Source: Oxytricha trifallax
Taxonomy: Eukaryota > Ciliophora > Spirotrichea > Sporadotrichida > Oxytrichidae
Assembly: GCA_000711775.1 (NCBI GenBank)
Contig: ARYC01001194.1
Span: 1-64,000, forward strand
Direction of reading: 5' to 3'
DNA length: 64,000 bases
The translations under genes were made by a program, and so were the position numbers. Positions within the stretch are counted from its first letter, which is position 1, and every line of letters starts with the position of its first letter. Below are positions 46,729 through 60,500 of this stretch, piece after piece. The notes beneath the pieces were generated by a model. The model was not told the DNA's origin, did not search any database, and worked only from the letters and a program-made list of their open reading frames with translations.

Positions 46729-48696
46729 TAAATTAAATCATAAAATTAATACATTTTTTAAAAATAAAAAATATAAGTTAATCTTCTTAATATCTAATTA
46801 TTTAAATTTTATTGTTTTATTCTTTTAACCATTCAAGTTAATAAAAATATATAAATTATAAATTACTTTTTAAAGTTAAACGGAAAATTTATTAATTAAG
46901 ATCCTCTTCTACTAATAATTAATAGCAAGCCTGACTTTTATTAATATTCACCCTGCATATGGCAAAATAAAATCAATAATAAGATAAATAAAATTTTAAA
47001 GATTTATTGAAAAATATTAAATTTATAATAAAATGATTTAATTAAAGTTGATAAAAATGGGTTATTAAAATATATTTAAAAAGATTTAACCTGATCCATT
47101 AGAAATTATACTTCGAGATAAGATTAAAAACATTGAAATTTATTTTTTCTTTTTCATATATTGTGATTAAAATTGAGTCTTTTGGAATTAATTTCAAACT
47201 TGACCAAAGTTTTCTTTGTACAATAAATAAAAAATCAGAAACTTTATCATTTAAATTCAAAAATCTTAGTTATAATGAATTTAGTTTAGTTTGATTATTT
47301 CGCAAATTTTTTTTTAAATATATGTTTAAATGATAAAGTTTTTAATTATTTTATTTACTACTTAATTTTAAACAAAATTTGGTCGATATTATAATTAGTT
47401 TTATATTTTTTTTTAATAAAAATGCAAATAAAAACTTGCGAGCTCCAAAAATTTATTGTGATTATGAGTTCAACTAAGTCATTTTTTCAATTTCTTTAAA
47501 TATTATGTTTAATTTCAAAGATTAATGAAATTCTAAAAACTTATTCATCTATATTATTAGGATTATATGTATTTATATTTTTAATTCCCAATTTTTCTTA
47601 TTTTATTTAAATTATTTTGACTTACTTTTAATTTATGGCAAGTTTTCTCTCAAGATATGAATGTTGAAAATGGCGAATTAACTAGCTTTAAGTGGATTTT
47701 CTTTATTATGATTTTATTTAATTTTTGTTCATATTGCTAGACATAAACAAAATATTAAAAAATTATATAGAAATAAGTTATATTTGAATATATATTTAAG
47801 AATTTGGGTGTATAAATTAATTAATAAATATTACATATTGAATTTACATTCTTTTATCGTTCATAAAATATAAATAAAATTTTATATATTAATAGCAAAG
47901 TGACTTGACCTATTTACTTATTTTATTCTGAAATAAGGCAACTCTTTTGTTATATAAATATATAAAATATTTTAAAATAAATTATAAAATTATATTCAAT
48001 TAATAATTTATCTTTCATGATTAGTTTTAACTATGAATTATTCTTAATTGCTGATTTAAGGGATAAAAATGTTTTACTAAAATTATAAGAATTTGATTTT
48101 AATTTAGAAGAAAATAATGCTAATATAATTCCATTTATCGATATCAATGAAATATTACTTTTAAAACAATATCTATATCTTAATTAAACTATGTATAATC
48201 TTTCCGTATTTAGCTTTTTTCAATTTTAACAGATTTTTTTAAAAAAAAGATTACTTTTAAAATAATTTGATTTATTGAGTTAATTAAATAAATATACTAT
48301 TTTTTTACATTTTAATAGAAACATATTCCTTTATAATTATTATTGAAATAGTATGGTTCAAAATAAAATGTTAAGGAGGGAGCATTGAAAAGTCGTGAAG
48401 AAGAAAAATATGCCGGATTTCAATTCAATTCGTTAATTTCTTTTTATCTCTCTATTTATTATATATTTATAGTTTTTTATGTTTTATTTATTTTTACATT
48501 TTAGGGAGAGCAAATTTAAAAATACTTTTTATATAAAGGTTGATCAACATAAATAAATAAGCTAGTATAAAAAATTTATGAGTAAAATATAATTAAAATT
48601 ATAAAAAAATAGATTATTATCATAAAATAATAAAAATGAGATCTAAAAAATACTTCAAGAATTATCTTTCTTAACTTATAATTGATAATAATAGTA
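46729..48696. other. AT-rich stretch without genes
   Basis: No supported gene. A coding-like scrap near 48375-48430 (KEGALKSREEEKYAGFQFNS on the plus strand) is too short to call. Confidence 0.45.
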
Positions 48697-49105
48697 TTGT
48701 AGGAAAACATTCGAGATTAAGAAAATAGTTTTAATAAGATTAAATATTATTTAAATTATTGGCAGTTAAAGTTTGCCAATTCAAACTATTCTGGGCTCAT
48801 TCGATCGAGAATTTAAAATTAGCTGGACTTTATTATTGGCGGTGCTGTTTTATCTCAACCTTAGAGCAAGATAAATTGAGTTAAATGTGAGTACACAATT
48901 TATTTAATTTAGAGGGTTTAATTAAAGGGAAGTTATCTCACTCTCTAGATGCATTTTAATTATACAGCCTAAAAATTCCAGCTAATTAAAAAAAATATCT
49001 AATGAGCCCAAGATCGTTTAAATTGGCCAACTTTAACTGAAAATAATTTAAATAATAATTAATATAATTATAAATAATTTCCCAATTTCGAATGAATTCC
49101 TAGAA
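48697..49105. mobile_element. TTGTAGG MITE, copy 4
   Basis: Left TTGTAGGAAAACATTCGA, right end a diverged reverse complement (TTCGAATGAATTCCTAGAA), TA at 48695-48696 and 49106-49107. Contains the family word AGCTGGACTTTA. About 409 bp; arms are strongly complementary throughout. Non-coding. Confidence 0.85.
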
Positions 49106-51275
49106 TAATAATTTCATTAAATGTTGGAACTCTTACATTCTTTATTTTATGAATTTATTGTAATGAGTAGGATTAAAAGTTCTGAATAGCTTATTTATAA
49201 ATATTTTTAATTAAAATAGCGACTTCTGCTTAATTTAAATTCTACACATAGGTTATTATATTTTTCTTCATCATCTTTAAATATCTATTTAATCAAAATA
49301 ATAACAAATTATTTGGGGCTGTTTCACCAGAGGAATAATTTTAAGCAATTTATTTAAATTTTTTATAATTTGTCTTTAGATAAACTTAAAATAGGCACTT
49401 TTTAAATAATAAAGTGTTTTTAGTAAAGTTTTAGATTATTAATACCTAAGAAATTATATTTTATCATTTGAATTTACAGTTATTTTATAAATAAAAATAA
49501 ATTATTAAGTAATTTTTAGCAAAAATAATATATAGAGGTTTTTTCAATTGATTGCTAACTATTCTTTTTTTTGATATATAAAAAAATATATTTAAGTTTA
49601 CTAGACATAAAAATCATGAATTCTTAAATTTAACTAAATTATAATATTACAAATTAAAATTAAAATGAAAAACCTTTAAAATTTATTATTTTTTGCCAAA
49701 ATTATTTAAAACCTTTGTTTTTATTTATTTTAAATATATAATAAATTAATGATAAATATAATATATTAGGCATACTTATCTAGAATGTTACTAAAAAACT
49801 ATTTTGAAATATTTTATTTGTAAATTTAAATATAAATTTGATTAGGTCAAAGATATTTATTTTTTTGAATTAAATGCTTAAAAAATAGCTATAAATAAGC
49901 AGGTGTCAACCTAATATATTTATATTTTTAGTAAAAATTGATGATAATTTTTATAAAATGAACTATTAACTAATTTTCTTCTTTAGGTGATGAAGCTCAA
50001 AGAGGTATATAATTAACTTATTATCAAAATCATACTTTAAAATTTAATATTAATTTCAATTTTACAATAAATAGTGGGTAATTCGAAACAGGGATACCTT
50101 AATTATACTATTTATATAATAATTTATAAACTATTTTATATAATAATTTATCTTTAAACTATTACTAGAGTCTTGTAAATTATAATAATTTTATATCATA
50201 CTGAGTCATTCGATTTATTTTCCCAAATCTTAGTTTAGAACTTAAAAATATAAATAATACATATTATAAAAATATGATAACTACGAAGCTTCTGTTATCT
50301 TGACAATTTAGACAAGTCCACTTTATAGTTATTGAGATTTATCATTAATTTAGATTATAAATTCGAGAAGAATTTTTAATAAGCCATTTTCTTAAGGTTT
50401 ATAGATGAGAGCGCCAGTCGAAGAATTATTTTCAATTTTATATATGAATAAATCTCATTTGTTACACTAATAAAAACATCTGTATAAGATAAAATAATCT
50501 TTATTATAATAAATTCTTTTAAAATATTATTTTTCATTGCGCCTCGAAAACCTTTATTCTGAGCATAAGAGATATTTGAAATATTAATAGTTGGAGAATA
50601 ATTATAGATCTTGGAAGCTTTAATTTTAAATTTATTTTTTTTATATTTCTATATCCTGACGTTAGTTTCTTGGACAATAATCACGAATAATAAATTTATA
50701 ATTATAATTTAAATCCAAATGTAAATTTATTTATTTAATCTGAGATTCAGATTTAAAATTAATATTCTGAAAGATTTATCTTATATTTTATTTCTATTAT
50801 CTTTAATATACATAAGCTAGTCAGTCAATAAAATTAATATTTTTCTTATTCATTTATTATTCTCAATATCCAGAGACTATTTATGAGTTGAGCTTTTCAA
50901 GAGGTTCAAAATAATTTGTAAATAAATTTGTAAATAAATTATTTTGCATTTATTTGATCATATTCACTCAACAGTTATTTTCAAAGGTGATTAAAGTTAA
51001 TTTACAAAATCATTTTTACATTAAATTACTTAATACTTAAAAATTAAAAATTTTTTTAAAAAATATCATATTCAAAAATTTTCTGACCGAACTTTAGAGA
51101 TCTCCCCCCTATTCTTGAAGTTAGTAAACCTATTATTTTTTTAATTTTAAAAATGAGTAAATATAAAATCAAATTATTTGCACAAATTAATATTATTATA
51201 TATGAATTTTTTGAAAATATAAATTATTAAATTCTCTAATTAAAACAGAGTATATTTAGATTATTATTAGCAAAA
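49106..51275. other. AT-rich stretch without genes
   Basis: No coding-like frame above a few dozen codons and no paired repeat recognised. Confidence 0.45.
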
Positions 51276-51720
51276 ATGGATATAAGCGATGACTATAAAG
51301 AATAGCACTTTAAAGCAATGTAATACTCTTTATTCATTTTTTAAATTCTATTTCGTTGATTAATACTTACTTTTCGTTTTTAGAATACAAATTAAATCTA
51401 ATCTTCAAAATGAAAATAAAATAACTTGTTAATTTGTAAGAATTGGAAGCAGGATTTATACATTAAAAATAATTATACTTAGAAGAAGCATTAAAAGCTC
51501 ATAATGCGCAAATAAATAATACAGTACAGTACAGTACATAATGCATTATTAATAGTTGTATATTCTAGCTCCTGTCAAATAGAATTATTAGAGGAAAACT
51601 AAATGAAAATTATTTCACATAATAATAAATAGGGACAGCTAGTATACTAAAAATATTAAATGCAAAAACTTTCTCATTTTTTGACATTTTTTGCAATTAA
51701 TTGTAAATATATTTCAACTT
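51276..51720 (+). CDS. Small helical protein or MDS, tentative
   Basis: ATG 51276 gives DISDDYKEQHFKAM, then an AT-rich interruption (about 51320-51383) and KMKIKQLVNLQELEAGFIHQ, KQLYLEEALKAHNAQINNTV. The second piece is acidic-amphipathic and helix-like with in-frame TAA/TAG glutamines. No family recognised; it may be a fragment of a larger interrupted gene. Confidence 0.35.
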
Positions 51721-52302
51721 TCAATTATATGGCAGTTTTTTTTTAATTTATACTATTTTCTATTCTTTTGTATTTTAGCAATAATAAAAAGAAATTTTAT
51801 AATTTCCTAATAATTGTCAAATGTAATGACAAAATGATAATGATGTTAAAATAATTATATTTTAAATTTAAAGTTCCTTAAAATAATTATTATATAAATT
51901 TATAGCCTAATTTCTTAGACCTATGTCTTTAGTAAAAATTTATCAAAATTTGATTGGTAAAATTATCATAGTAGCATTTTTTATATACAGCAAAAATTAT
52001 ATTAGAAAGTTTATAATACTTTCTTACCAATTAAATTTATTTGCAATTTTTTTTATATTTTTCATTTTTTGTTTTGTATCTATTTATTAGTTTTGAAGGA
52101 AGAAATGTAAAAATATATTTTATTTTTTATTATAAATAAATGAAAAACAAGAAAATATTAATCAATATTTACTAAAATAATAAGTTTTATATAATAAGAA
52201 TCATAAAAAAAATAAAATATAAAATTAATAAATAAATAAATATAATTTAGTATTTTTTTTGTATAAATAATACAAATTAATAAACATAAAATAACATTAT
52301 TA

Positions 52303-52420
52303 ATGGATTAGAAGAAAGAAAGTATACGCAATTATTAAAATGATGCTGGTTTACCAGTTAAAAAGTAAATGAAATATAATAAATTAAAATTTAACTTTCA
52401 TGATTAAATTTTATAAAATT
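52303..52420 (+). CDS. Tentative small exon or MDS
   Basis: ATG 52303 opens DQKKESIRNYQNDAGLPVKK before the sequence turns into AT-rich DNA. The composition resembles a gene start, but no continuation could be assigned. Weak. Confidence 0.22.
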
Positions 52421-53241
52421 GAATTTTTATTTATTTTTTATTTATGATTGTGGAAGAATATTAATAATATTCAAATTAGTAATAATAATGAGATGATGAA
52501 AATTAATGTAAACTTTAATAATTATTATTTTTATTAAAATTTGTAAATTTTTTAAAATATTTTAATTTAATGATGATAAAAATTTAAATATTAATATTCA
52601 AAGATTATTAGGAAATAAAAATTGATATTTATTTATTGAAAGAATGATAAAAAAAAGATAAGGCATGCCTTAAACATTTTAATTAATAAATCACTTTATA
52701 TATTAAAATCTTAGATATCTAATAAAAACCAAATTTAAAAAATTGGATAAAAATTATATAACTAATATGATAAACCATATTAAAATACTTTGGCATATAC
52801 TTTTAACAAAAAATAAAAATATAGTAAACTTTTAATAAATACAACAATACAAATTGAAGGATTCTAGCTCTAATATTCATCAACATCGTATTTTTATTTC
52901 CCTTAACTTCATACATTCATTCATTTTTATCAATCTTCATCATGAAATGTATATTATTACTATATCACTATACTTTATTAATTTTTATATAGAAATATAT
53001 GATTTTTCTATTTTATTAATATCAAAATGAGTGAAATGCATATTAAAATTAATTTAGCTAGGCTATATGTTAATTTATTAAGTTTATTAATAAATAAGAA
53101 GAGACTCAGTTTGATATTGCTAAAGTATCTATATATTTTATTTTAAATTTACAAAATTTAAGTAATCATTCATTTATTTTTTACTTAAGTGATAATAATT
53201 AACAAACTTATATTTATTAAGAACCATAACTATACATTACT

Positions 53242-56200
53242 ATGTCTAAAGAGAGAAAGGTAAACGATAGAGTTAGATTCACAGAGAAAACTCTTAGTGT
53301 ACAACTTAAAAATGCAGCTAAGCATCATATTGAGTCATTCGAGTATGCCATTGAGCAGTGCTTACCAAGGATTTGTCAAAATTTACTAGCTTTTAGAATT
53401 AATTTCTTTTCAGGATTTAATGGAAGTATTTGAATAAAAATTAAGCTGCTGAGTTAAGTGCTCCAACTGAAGCAGAGATCGCAAGAAACCCAAGTGCTAA
53501 CAAAATTTAATACCCATTTAAGAAGATGCTTATATGGTTTGAGAATTTCCAATTGAGGTAAATTTCATCTATAGTTTAATTCATTCATGATGTATAGAAA
53601 GCCAATTAGATAAGATCAATCGACAGGCCTCATCAGTCTATCTCAGAGTTCTTAAGCAGCAGCAGGAGGAGATGGAGATAAAATCTACCCAAGTGAATGC
53701 AGAATTAGATCTCTCACATATTCAGCACCTCTTTATGCTACCATTGCTAGAAAGATTGATAATGAGCCTGAAGAAAAGGTCACTGTGCCACTTGGTGATA
53801 TCCCAGTTATGATTAGATCATCTAACTGTCATTTGTATGGATTGACTGAGGAGGAATTAGTTAAAAAGCAAGTTTTATTTTTTAACAAAAGCACGAGGAT
53901 ATGGCAGAGTTCGGAGGCTATTTCATTATTAATGGAAATGAGAGAATCGTAAGAATGCTTATTATGACAAAAAGAAACTACCCAGTTGCATTTTCTAGAC
54001 CAACCTTCATTAACAGAGGCAAGCTCTTCACACCTTTTGCTGTTTAAATGAGATGTGTGAGAGATGACTTATTTGCATAGACTCTCACTCTTCATTATCT
54101 TAGCGATGGTAATTGCTCAATGAGGCTTATATACTAAAAGCAAGAATTTTTAATTCCAGCTTATGTCATTCTTAAGGCTTTAGCAGATGTTACAGATGCA
54201 TAAATTTATAATAAGCTTGTCAAAGGTTACTTCAAAAATAGATAAATAGGAGATAGAGTTGAAGTTTTGCTTCAAGATGGTAATAAGTTGTGCTTATACT
54301 CATAAAACTAATGTTTAGCCTATCTTGGTTCAAGATTTAGAATGGCTTTAATCGGTGTTCAATCAGATATGAGTGACATAGATGTTGGTAACTTTTTTAT
54401 CTAAAGACATCTATTTGTTCAAACTAATAATTACAAAGATAAGTTCAATACTCTCTGCATAATGATTGAGAAGTTATATGCAGTTGTGGCCTAAGAGTGT
54501 GAACTAGATAATCTCGATTCACCATCTAACTAAGAAGTTCTTTTGAGTGGTCATTTATATGCCTCCCTATTAGCTGAAAAACTTCAGGATTTATTGATTG
54601 GAGCTAAAGCTAAGATAATCAGAGATCTGAGAAATCCCAATTTTGACAGACAATAAATTAGAAACCCAATTTATATGAAAAAAATGATAGACACCCAAGT
54701 ATCAGTAGGAAAGAAAATGGAACACTTCTTAGCTACAGGAAATCTGATATCAAGAACTAATTTAGATTTAATGTAAACTGCCGGATATACTATTGTTGCA
54801 GATAAATTGAACAATCATAGATACTTATCTCATTTTAGATCAATCCATAGAGGATAATATTTCGCAGAGATGAAAACCACAACTGTCAGAAAGTTGCTTC
54901 CAGAAGCTTGGGGATTCCTTTGCCCAGTACATACTCCAGATGGTGGTCCCTGCGGTCTTTTAAACCATATTACTTCATCTTGTATTCCACTTGCCAAAGA
55001 AGATGGCTTACTTTGCAGACAAGGTGAAGCTTTGAAGAACTTTAAGAGTCTACTAGCCTAATTGGGAATGAATCCTATATCAAGTGATTTTGGACTTATT
55101 TATCCTTACAAGTTTTTACCTATTCTTCTCGATGGTGTATTATTGGGATATGTAGATCCAGAAGTTGCTCCTCAGCTTGTTAAATCGTTAAGAGCTCTTA
55201 AAATTTAACAAAGTAATACCAACCAATTTTATGAAAGTGTACCAAAAACTCTTGAAGTATCTTACTTAGCCCCAACTTTCCCACCAGAAGAAGCTAGTGA
55301 TAATCCCGAGACATAAGGCCAAACTAACAAAAGAGGAACAAAGAATAAGTTCTTCCCTGGTATTTTTAATAAAAATTTTATGTATTTTCTTAGCATCATC
55401 TGTATCTAGATTTGTAAGACCAGTCTAAAATTTAGAAGTTGGTGGAGTAGAATGGATTGGACCTTTAGAACAAGTTAATCTTTCTATAGCTTGCCTTGAG
55501 GAGGATATTAGAAGCGACACTACACATTAAGAGATAGACCCAATAAATGTTTTGAGTATGATTGCCTCAACAATTCCTTTTGCAGATTATAACCAATCTC
55601 CAAGAAACATGTATCAGTGTCAAATGGCAAAATAAACTATGGGAACTCCTTATCACAATCATCCTTATAGAATGGATAACAAAGTATACAGAATCCTCTT
55701 CCCTCAAGAGCCTTTAGTTAGAACTGAGAATTATAACAATTACGATTTTAGACAATATCCAAGTGGAACCAATGCAGTCGTTGCAGTTATCTCATATACA
55801 GGTTACGATATGGAAGATGCTATGATCATAAACAAGAGTGCTTACGAAAGAGGTTTTGGTCATGGATGTGTCTACAAATCTTACATCAAAGAAGTTAATG
55901 AGTAAGTGATGGGTGCTTCTTCAAGCAAACAAAGATACAGGATGCTCAACTAGAACAAGTACAGAGAGGACTAAAAGATTGATCTAAAAGAGAAAAACCT
56001 TGACACTGATGGAATTCCAAGCATTGGACATCAGCTCACTCATGGAAGCCCAGAGCTATGCACATATGACACTGTTTTGGGAAAGCCTAAATATGTGAGT
56101 TTAAAAAGCATTTATCATTACATTTAATTATAAACTATAATTATTTTAGTTTCAAAGATAATGAACCAGCTAGAGTTGAAAACGTAAGATTAATTAAAAC

Positions 56201-57471
56201 GAAAAAAAACAATTTTTAGTTTTTATTTTTAAAAAAAAGTATTTTTTTTTAGAATAAAAATATAATTATAATTATGTTAAAAATTATAACCGTAATAGTT
56301 TTGATAAATAATACAGTTATTATATTTTAGTATTTTAATTAAATATATATAAAAAAAAAAATTTTAAGATTATAAATCCTTAAATTTGCAACAAGATAGC
56401 TTTTAATAAATATTGGTAAATTCAAATAAATTTTGTAATCATTTCATTATTCTATATGCCTAGGAATAATTTATAAATAATAAGAATCTTTTGATAAAAA
56501 ATGAAAATAGATTTATAAGAAACTTTATAATTTTTATTGAACTACAAATCAATGAAACCTTAATAGAAGTTTTAAGTATTTAAAGGGTTTTAGAAATGGG
56601 AGATGAAAAAGGCTCAGCAAATAACGTAAACATTGGCTATACTATAAGATACGAAAGAAACCCAGTTATTGGAGATAAGTTTAGTAGTCGTCACGGTCAA
56701 AAGGGTGTGCTCTCAGTTCTTTGGCCCTAAGAAGACATGCCTTTTACAGAGAGTGGAATCTCTCCAGATATTATCATTAATCCTCATGCATTCCCATCAA
56801 GAATGACCATTGGAATGTTGGTAGAATCAATTGCTGGTAAGTCTGGTTCTAACACAGGAGAGTTCAAATAAGTAAAGACATTTGAGAAATACGAGGATGA
56901 TGATGTGGTCTAGTACTTTGGTCAGGAACTCCTAAAGCAAGGGTATAATTATTATGGAACTGAGACAATGTACTCTGGAATCTTTGGAGATCAAATGAAG
57001 GTTGATATCTTCATTGGTGTTGTCTATTATCAACGCCTCAGACATATGGTTTCAGATAAGTCTTAAGCTAGAGCCACAGGTCCTTATGATGTCTTAACTC
57101 ATCAACCAGTGAAGGGAAGAAAGAAGCAAGGAGGTATTAGATTTGGAGAGATGGAAAGAGATTCACTTTTAGCTCATGGAGCAGCTTTCTGCTTGAATGA
57201 TAGACTTCTAAAATGTTCCGATTATAGTGAGGGATATGTCTGCAAAAAGTGTGGAAGCATTATTAGTTGCCACTTAAATAGAGAAATCCTAAAAACCTAG
57301 AACAATATATCAGCAGACATGAAATACGTTGTCAATGAAAAGGTATACTGTAGAGTTTGTGATGAATACGATTGCAGAAAAGTTCAACTTCCATATGTCC
57401 TCAGATATTTAACTAATGAATTAGCTGCTATGAATATCAAACTTGCTTTCCATTTAGAGCCAGCTGTTTGA
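53242..57471 (+). CDS. RPA2: RNA polymerase I second-largest subunit (RPA135/RPA2)
   Basis: Catalytic-core beta subunit of Pol I, nucleolar rRNA synthesis. ATG 53242 ([16 protein letters not shown]). Landmarks in order: [88 protein letters not shown] (Pol I-type, with CGLLNHI); [32 protein letters not shown] (hybrid-binding loop); [34 protein letters not shown]; zinc ribbon [10 protein letters not shown] with CRVCDEYDC; stop TGA 57469-57471. GT-AG introns at about 53557-53601 and 55350-55384. Four other interruptions have direct repeats: AGGATTT 53368/53412, AAAAGCA 53864/53887, AGTTT 56098/56148, AAGTATTT 56237/56574. The Pol I assignment rests on the CPVHTPDG and GYDMEDAM contexts and the C-terminal ribbon. 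Tail-to-tail with the MIOS gene, 113 bp apart. Confidence 0.95.
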
Positions 57472-57584
57472 AAAAAAACTTAATTAATAAACTATATTTA
57501 TTTTAAATCAATTTCTTATAAATTCTCGTAAATATCTCCTTATAAAAATTAAAGTTCTGATTATTAATGAAATAAATATTCTCA

Positions 57585-60500
57585 TCATTCATTTGAAATA
57601 ATATTGCATCTGCAGTCACAATTACTTACTGAGCACTCTGGCTGATTCTTAAACCATTCGAGAATATGTTAAGTGTGTCCACCGTGCTTGCATTTCTAAC
57701 ACCATAAGAACCACATCTCTAATTCTCTCTTCATTTGAATGCTATTCTGATTTTCATTCTAGTTTAAATTATTATAATTTAAATATTTATATTGTTTATG
57801 ACACTGTGTGTACCAAAGCCAACTGCCGAGGTTGGGGCCTTACTCTTAAGCTCAATAAAAGGATTGAGAATTCCTATAGGTTGCAAGCAAACAGAACAGT
57901 TAGGAGTTGATTTTCCACATTCTACACACAGCCTACTTATGGTTTTCTCTTTCTCAGGATGATTACTTTGCATCTTGCTGCTGCTATTTATTTGAGAAAA
58001 TAGAGCTTCTGAGTTAAGAACTTGGCGTTTTTATTTGCTGATTTATAGATAGTTCTTTACTGAGGATTTTACAGAAAATCCATGATTGCAATAAAAACAT
58101 TTAGCTGAATTTTCATAAGACTTCTTGTCAAATGGGTCATTGTTTATACCAAATTTATGCACTAGTTGAGTTTCAATAGTTTTTTATTGTAAATCTGGTT
58201 CAGAAGCCTATCTTACTGTCTAGTCTTTGTTTTAATCAAGAGGAGGCTAAATAGCGCTTGCATTTACAACAGAACTTCTTAAATTAACTTCGCTGTTTTT
58301 CTAGACAAAATTTGCATATCTTTTGAAAATACCTGTCTCTTCTAACTAATTCAAACTCACATCAAAATTTGCTCTATGATACCAAAGTTGAAGTTGATTC
58401 AAAAATGTTCTATATTCTTGAATAAACGTATTTACTCTTTTATCTGGCTATTAATTTGACTAGTTCATAAGTGTGTAATAATAGGAAGATATGTAAGCAG
58501 CTGATTAAATGTCACCATGTTTGTCAACATAGTTTTGCAATAAGTGAAAAAGATATGGGGATTTTAAGCCTATGAGCACTATAGTCTCTAATGAACCTTC
58601 TTCAATACCCTTGATTACCATTTCTTTTAAGGCTTAAAGCATCTATAATGATTAATAATTATAAACAAAGCAAACTTACGAGCTATTGATTGAAGTATCT
58701 ACATATTAGACCAATCTAATCAAAGTAATTGATTATTAATCCAAACTTAGTTGGAAAGTCTTGAGAGAAATTAGAAAGTTGACAATCCCTATAAAGATTA
58801 ATTCATAATTTAATATAATTACAAGAAATAGAAGAAGAGCTTAAAGTATGGATTCTTCATTTGATCATGCAATCCTTTTGCAAACTCTAGAAGTTATTTA
58901 AGTTTCTCTTATGCTTGCTGCTCAGTCATTTGTTATCCAATACTGCTCATAATTTTTTTGCAGTTTCTAAGAACAAAATTAAGTACTTATGAGTTAGTGG
59001 CATCTTCTCTGTACTTTGGTAGAGGATCTGCGTGACTAGAGAAACCCATTGCTCTTTAAAAATCGAAATGCAATGCAGATAAAATGCATGTTCTTGAAAT
59101 ACTTCCTTATATGTGCTTTTCTTCATCATCAATCTAAGTGCAAATTCTATTTAGATCATTATAAGTTTAAATGTTTTGCTTCTTAATTTCTTGGAATAAA
59201 GCAGTATTTACTTATTATGTTCCAAGGCCTGGGGGAGGAGCCTTTAAGTAATCTGTCCAACCGCAAAATTATAGGATATTTTGTCTTTTTATTCCTGTAT
59301 AAATTTTAAAACCTAATAAGTCATCAGATTTTTCAAGGTCATTTTGAGGACTTTTAAAGAACAACTCAATATCCTTAAGTCTTTAACAGCCTTCAGAAAT
59401 TCCAATATCTAGCTAGCTTAGTATTCCATCAACAAATTAGATATTATTGCCTTCATTTTCTTACAGTTTGTTGATATAATTCCAAAAAATCTTTAATCCT
59501 ACAGATTACGAGTTCATTATAGCATTTTAACTTTAATAAAAATCATTGTACCCTCTAAATCTTAAGGAAAGAGTAAAATTTCTCTATGGAGTGTCTAAGA
59601 AATAACCTGCCTTGATTCTATTTGCAATGATATTTTAAGTATCAATAAATGCATTGCCTTCTTCATTGTATTTATAGGCATATTGGTTTAAGTCTAACAT
59701 AGTTTCTTCATCTTATAAATATCGAGTCTTCAATTGCTCATAATTAATTACTGAATCAAAGAACGGGATACTATGAATGGTTTTCTTTTGTTTTCCACTC
59801 ATGCATATATGACCTCTGGCAGACATATCAAAGATGAATCTATTACTTTCATTTAGTACTTGTTCTTCGATGTAGCCGTTTTTTGTGTACAAAAAGATGG
59901 GGATATAAATCATTGACTTAAAAAGTACTAATTTTTTTTAATTTTAATATATGATTCATTTTTTATTGATTCATAACCTTAAAAATAATTAAATAACTCC
60001 AATAAATTGTAGTTTAGCATTAAAATTGTGAATTGAAAAATTTATTTATTATTATATAATTACAGCATTTAATTTTTTAATTTTCAAATAAATTTCAAAA
60101 AATTTAATCATATTAAAAATTTAAGATAGAAAACTATTAGCTAAGGAAATTATAGATACATTGATAATTTTCACTCATTGAAATCTTTTGGTTTTATAAT
60201 ATTGATTTTTTAAAAAATTTTATATCTTTCTATTTCCGAGTTTGTTAATTAAATAAAGTGGATACGATTTCCTCATCTAAAAGATTTTATCTTTAAACTT
60301 TAATTTATTTGCTAATATTTATTTGCATTAATTCATAGTTTATCTTAAAGTTGCTTTGGAGTGCTACATATTCCAATGACGTCATCCTATGCTATTATTT
60401 TTCTCACTGGATTTTATATCAACTGTAAATTCTAAATGACAGTGCTATCGCTAAGACTTTGATTATTCTTGAGTACTTCCAGTCCTTAGTTTTACAATTA

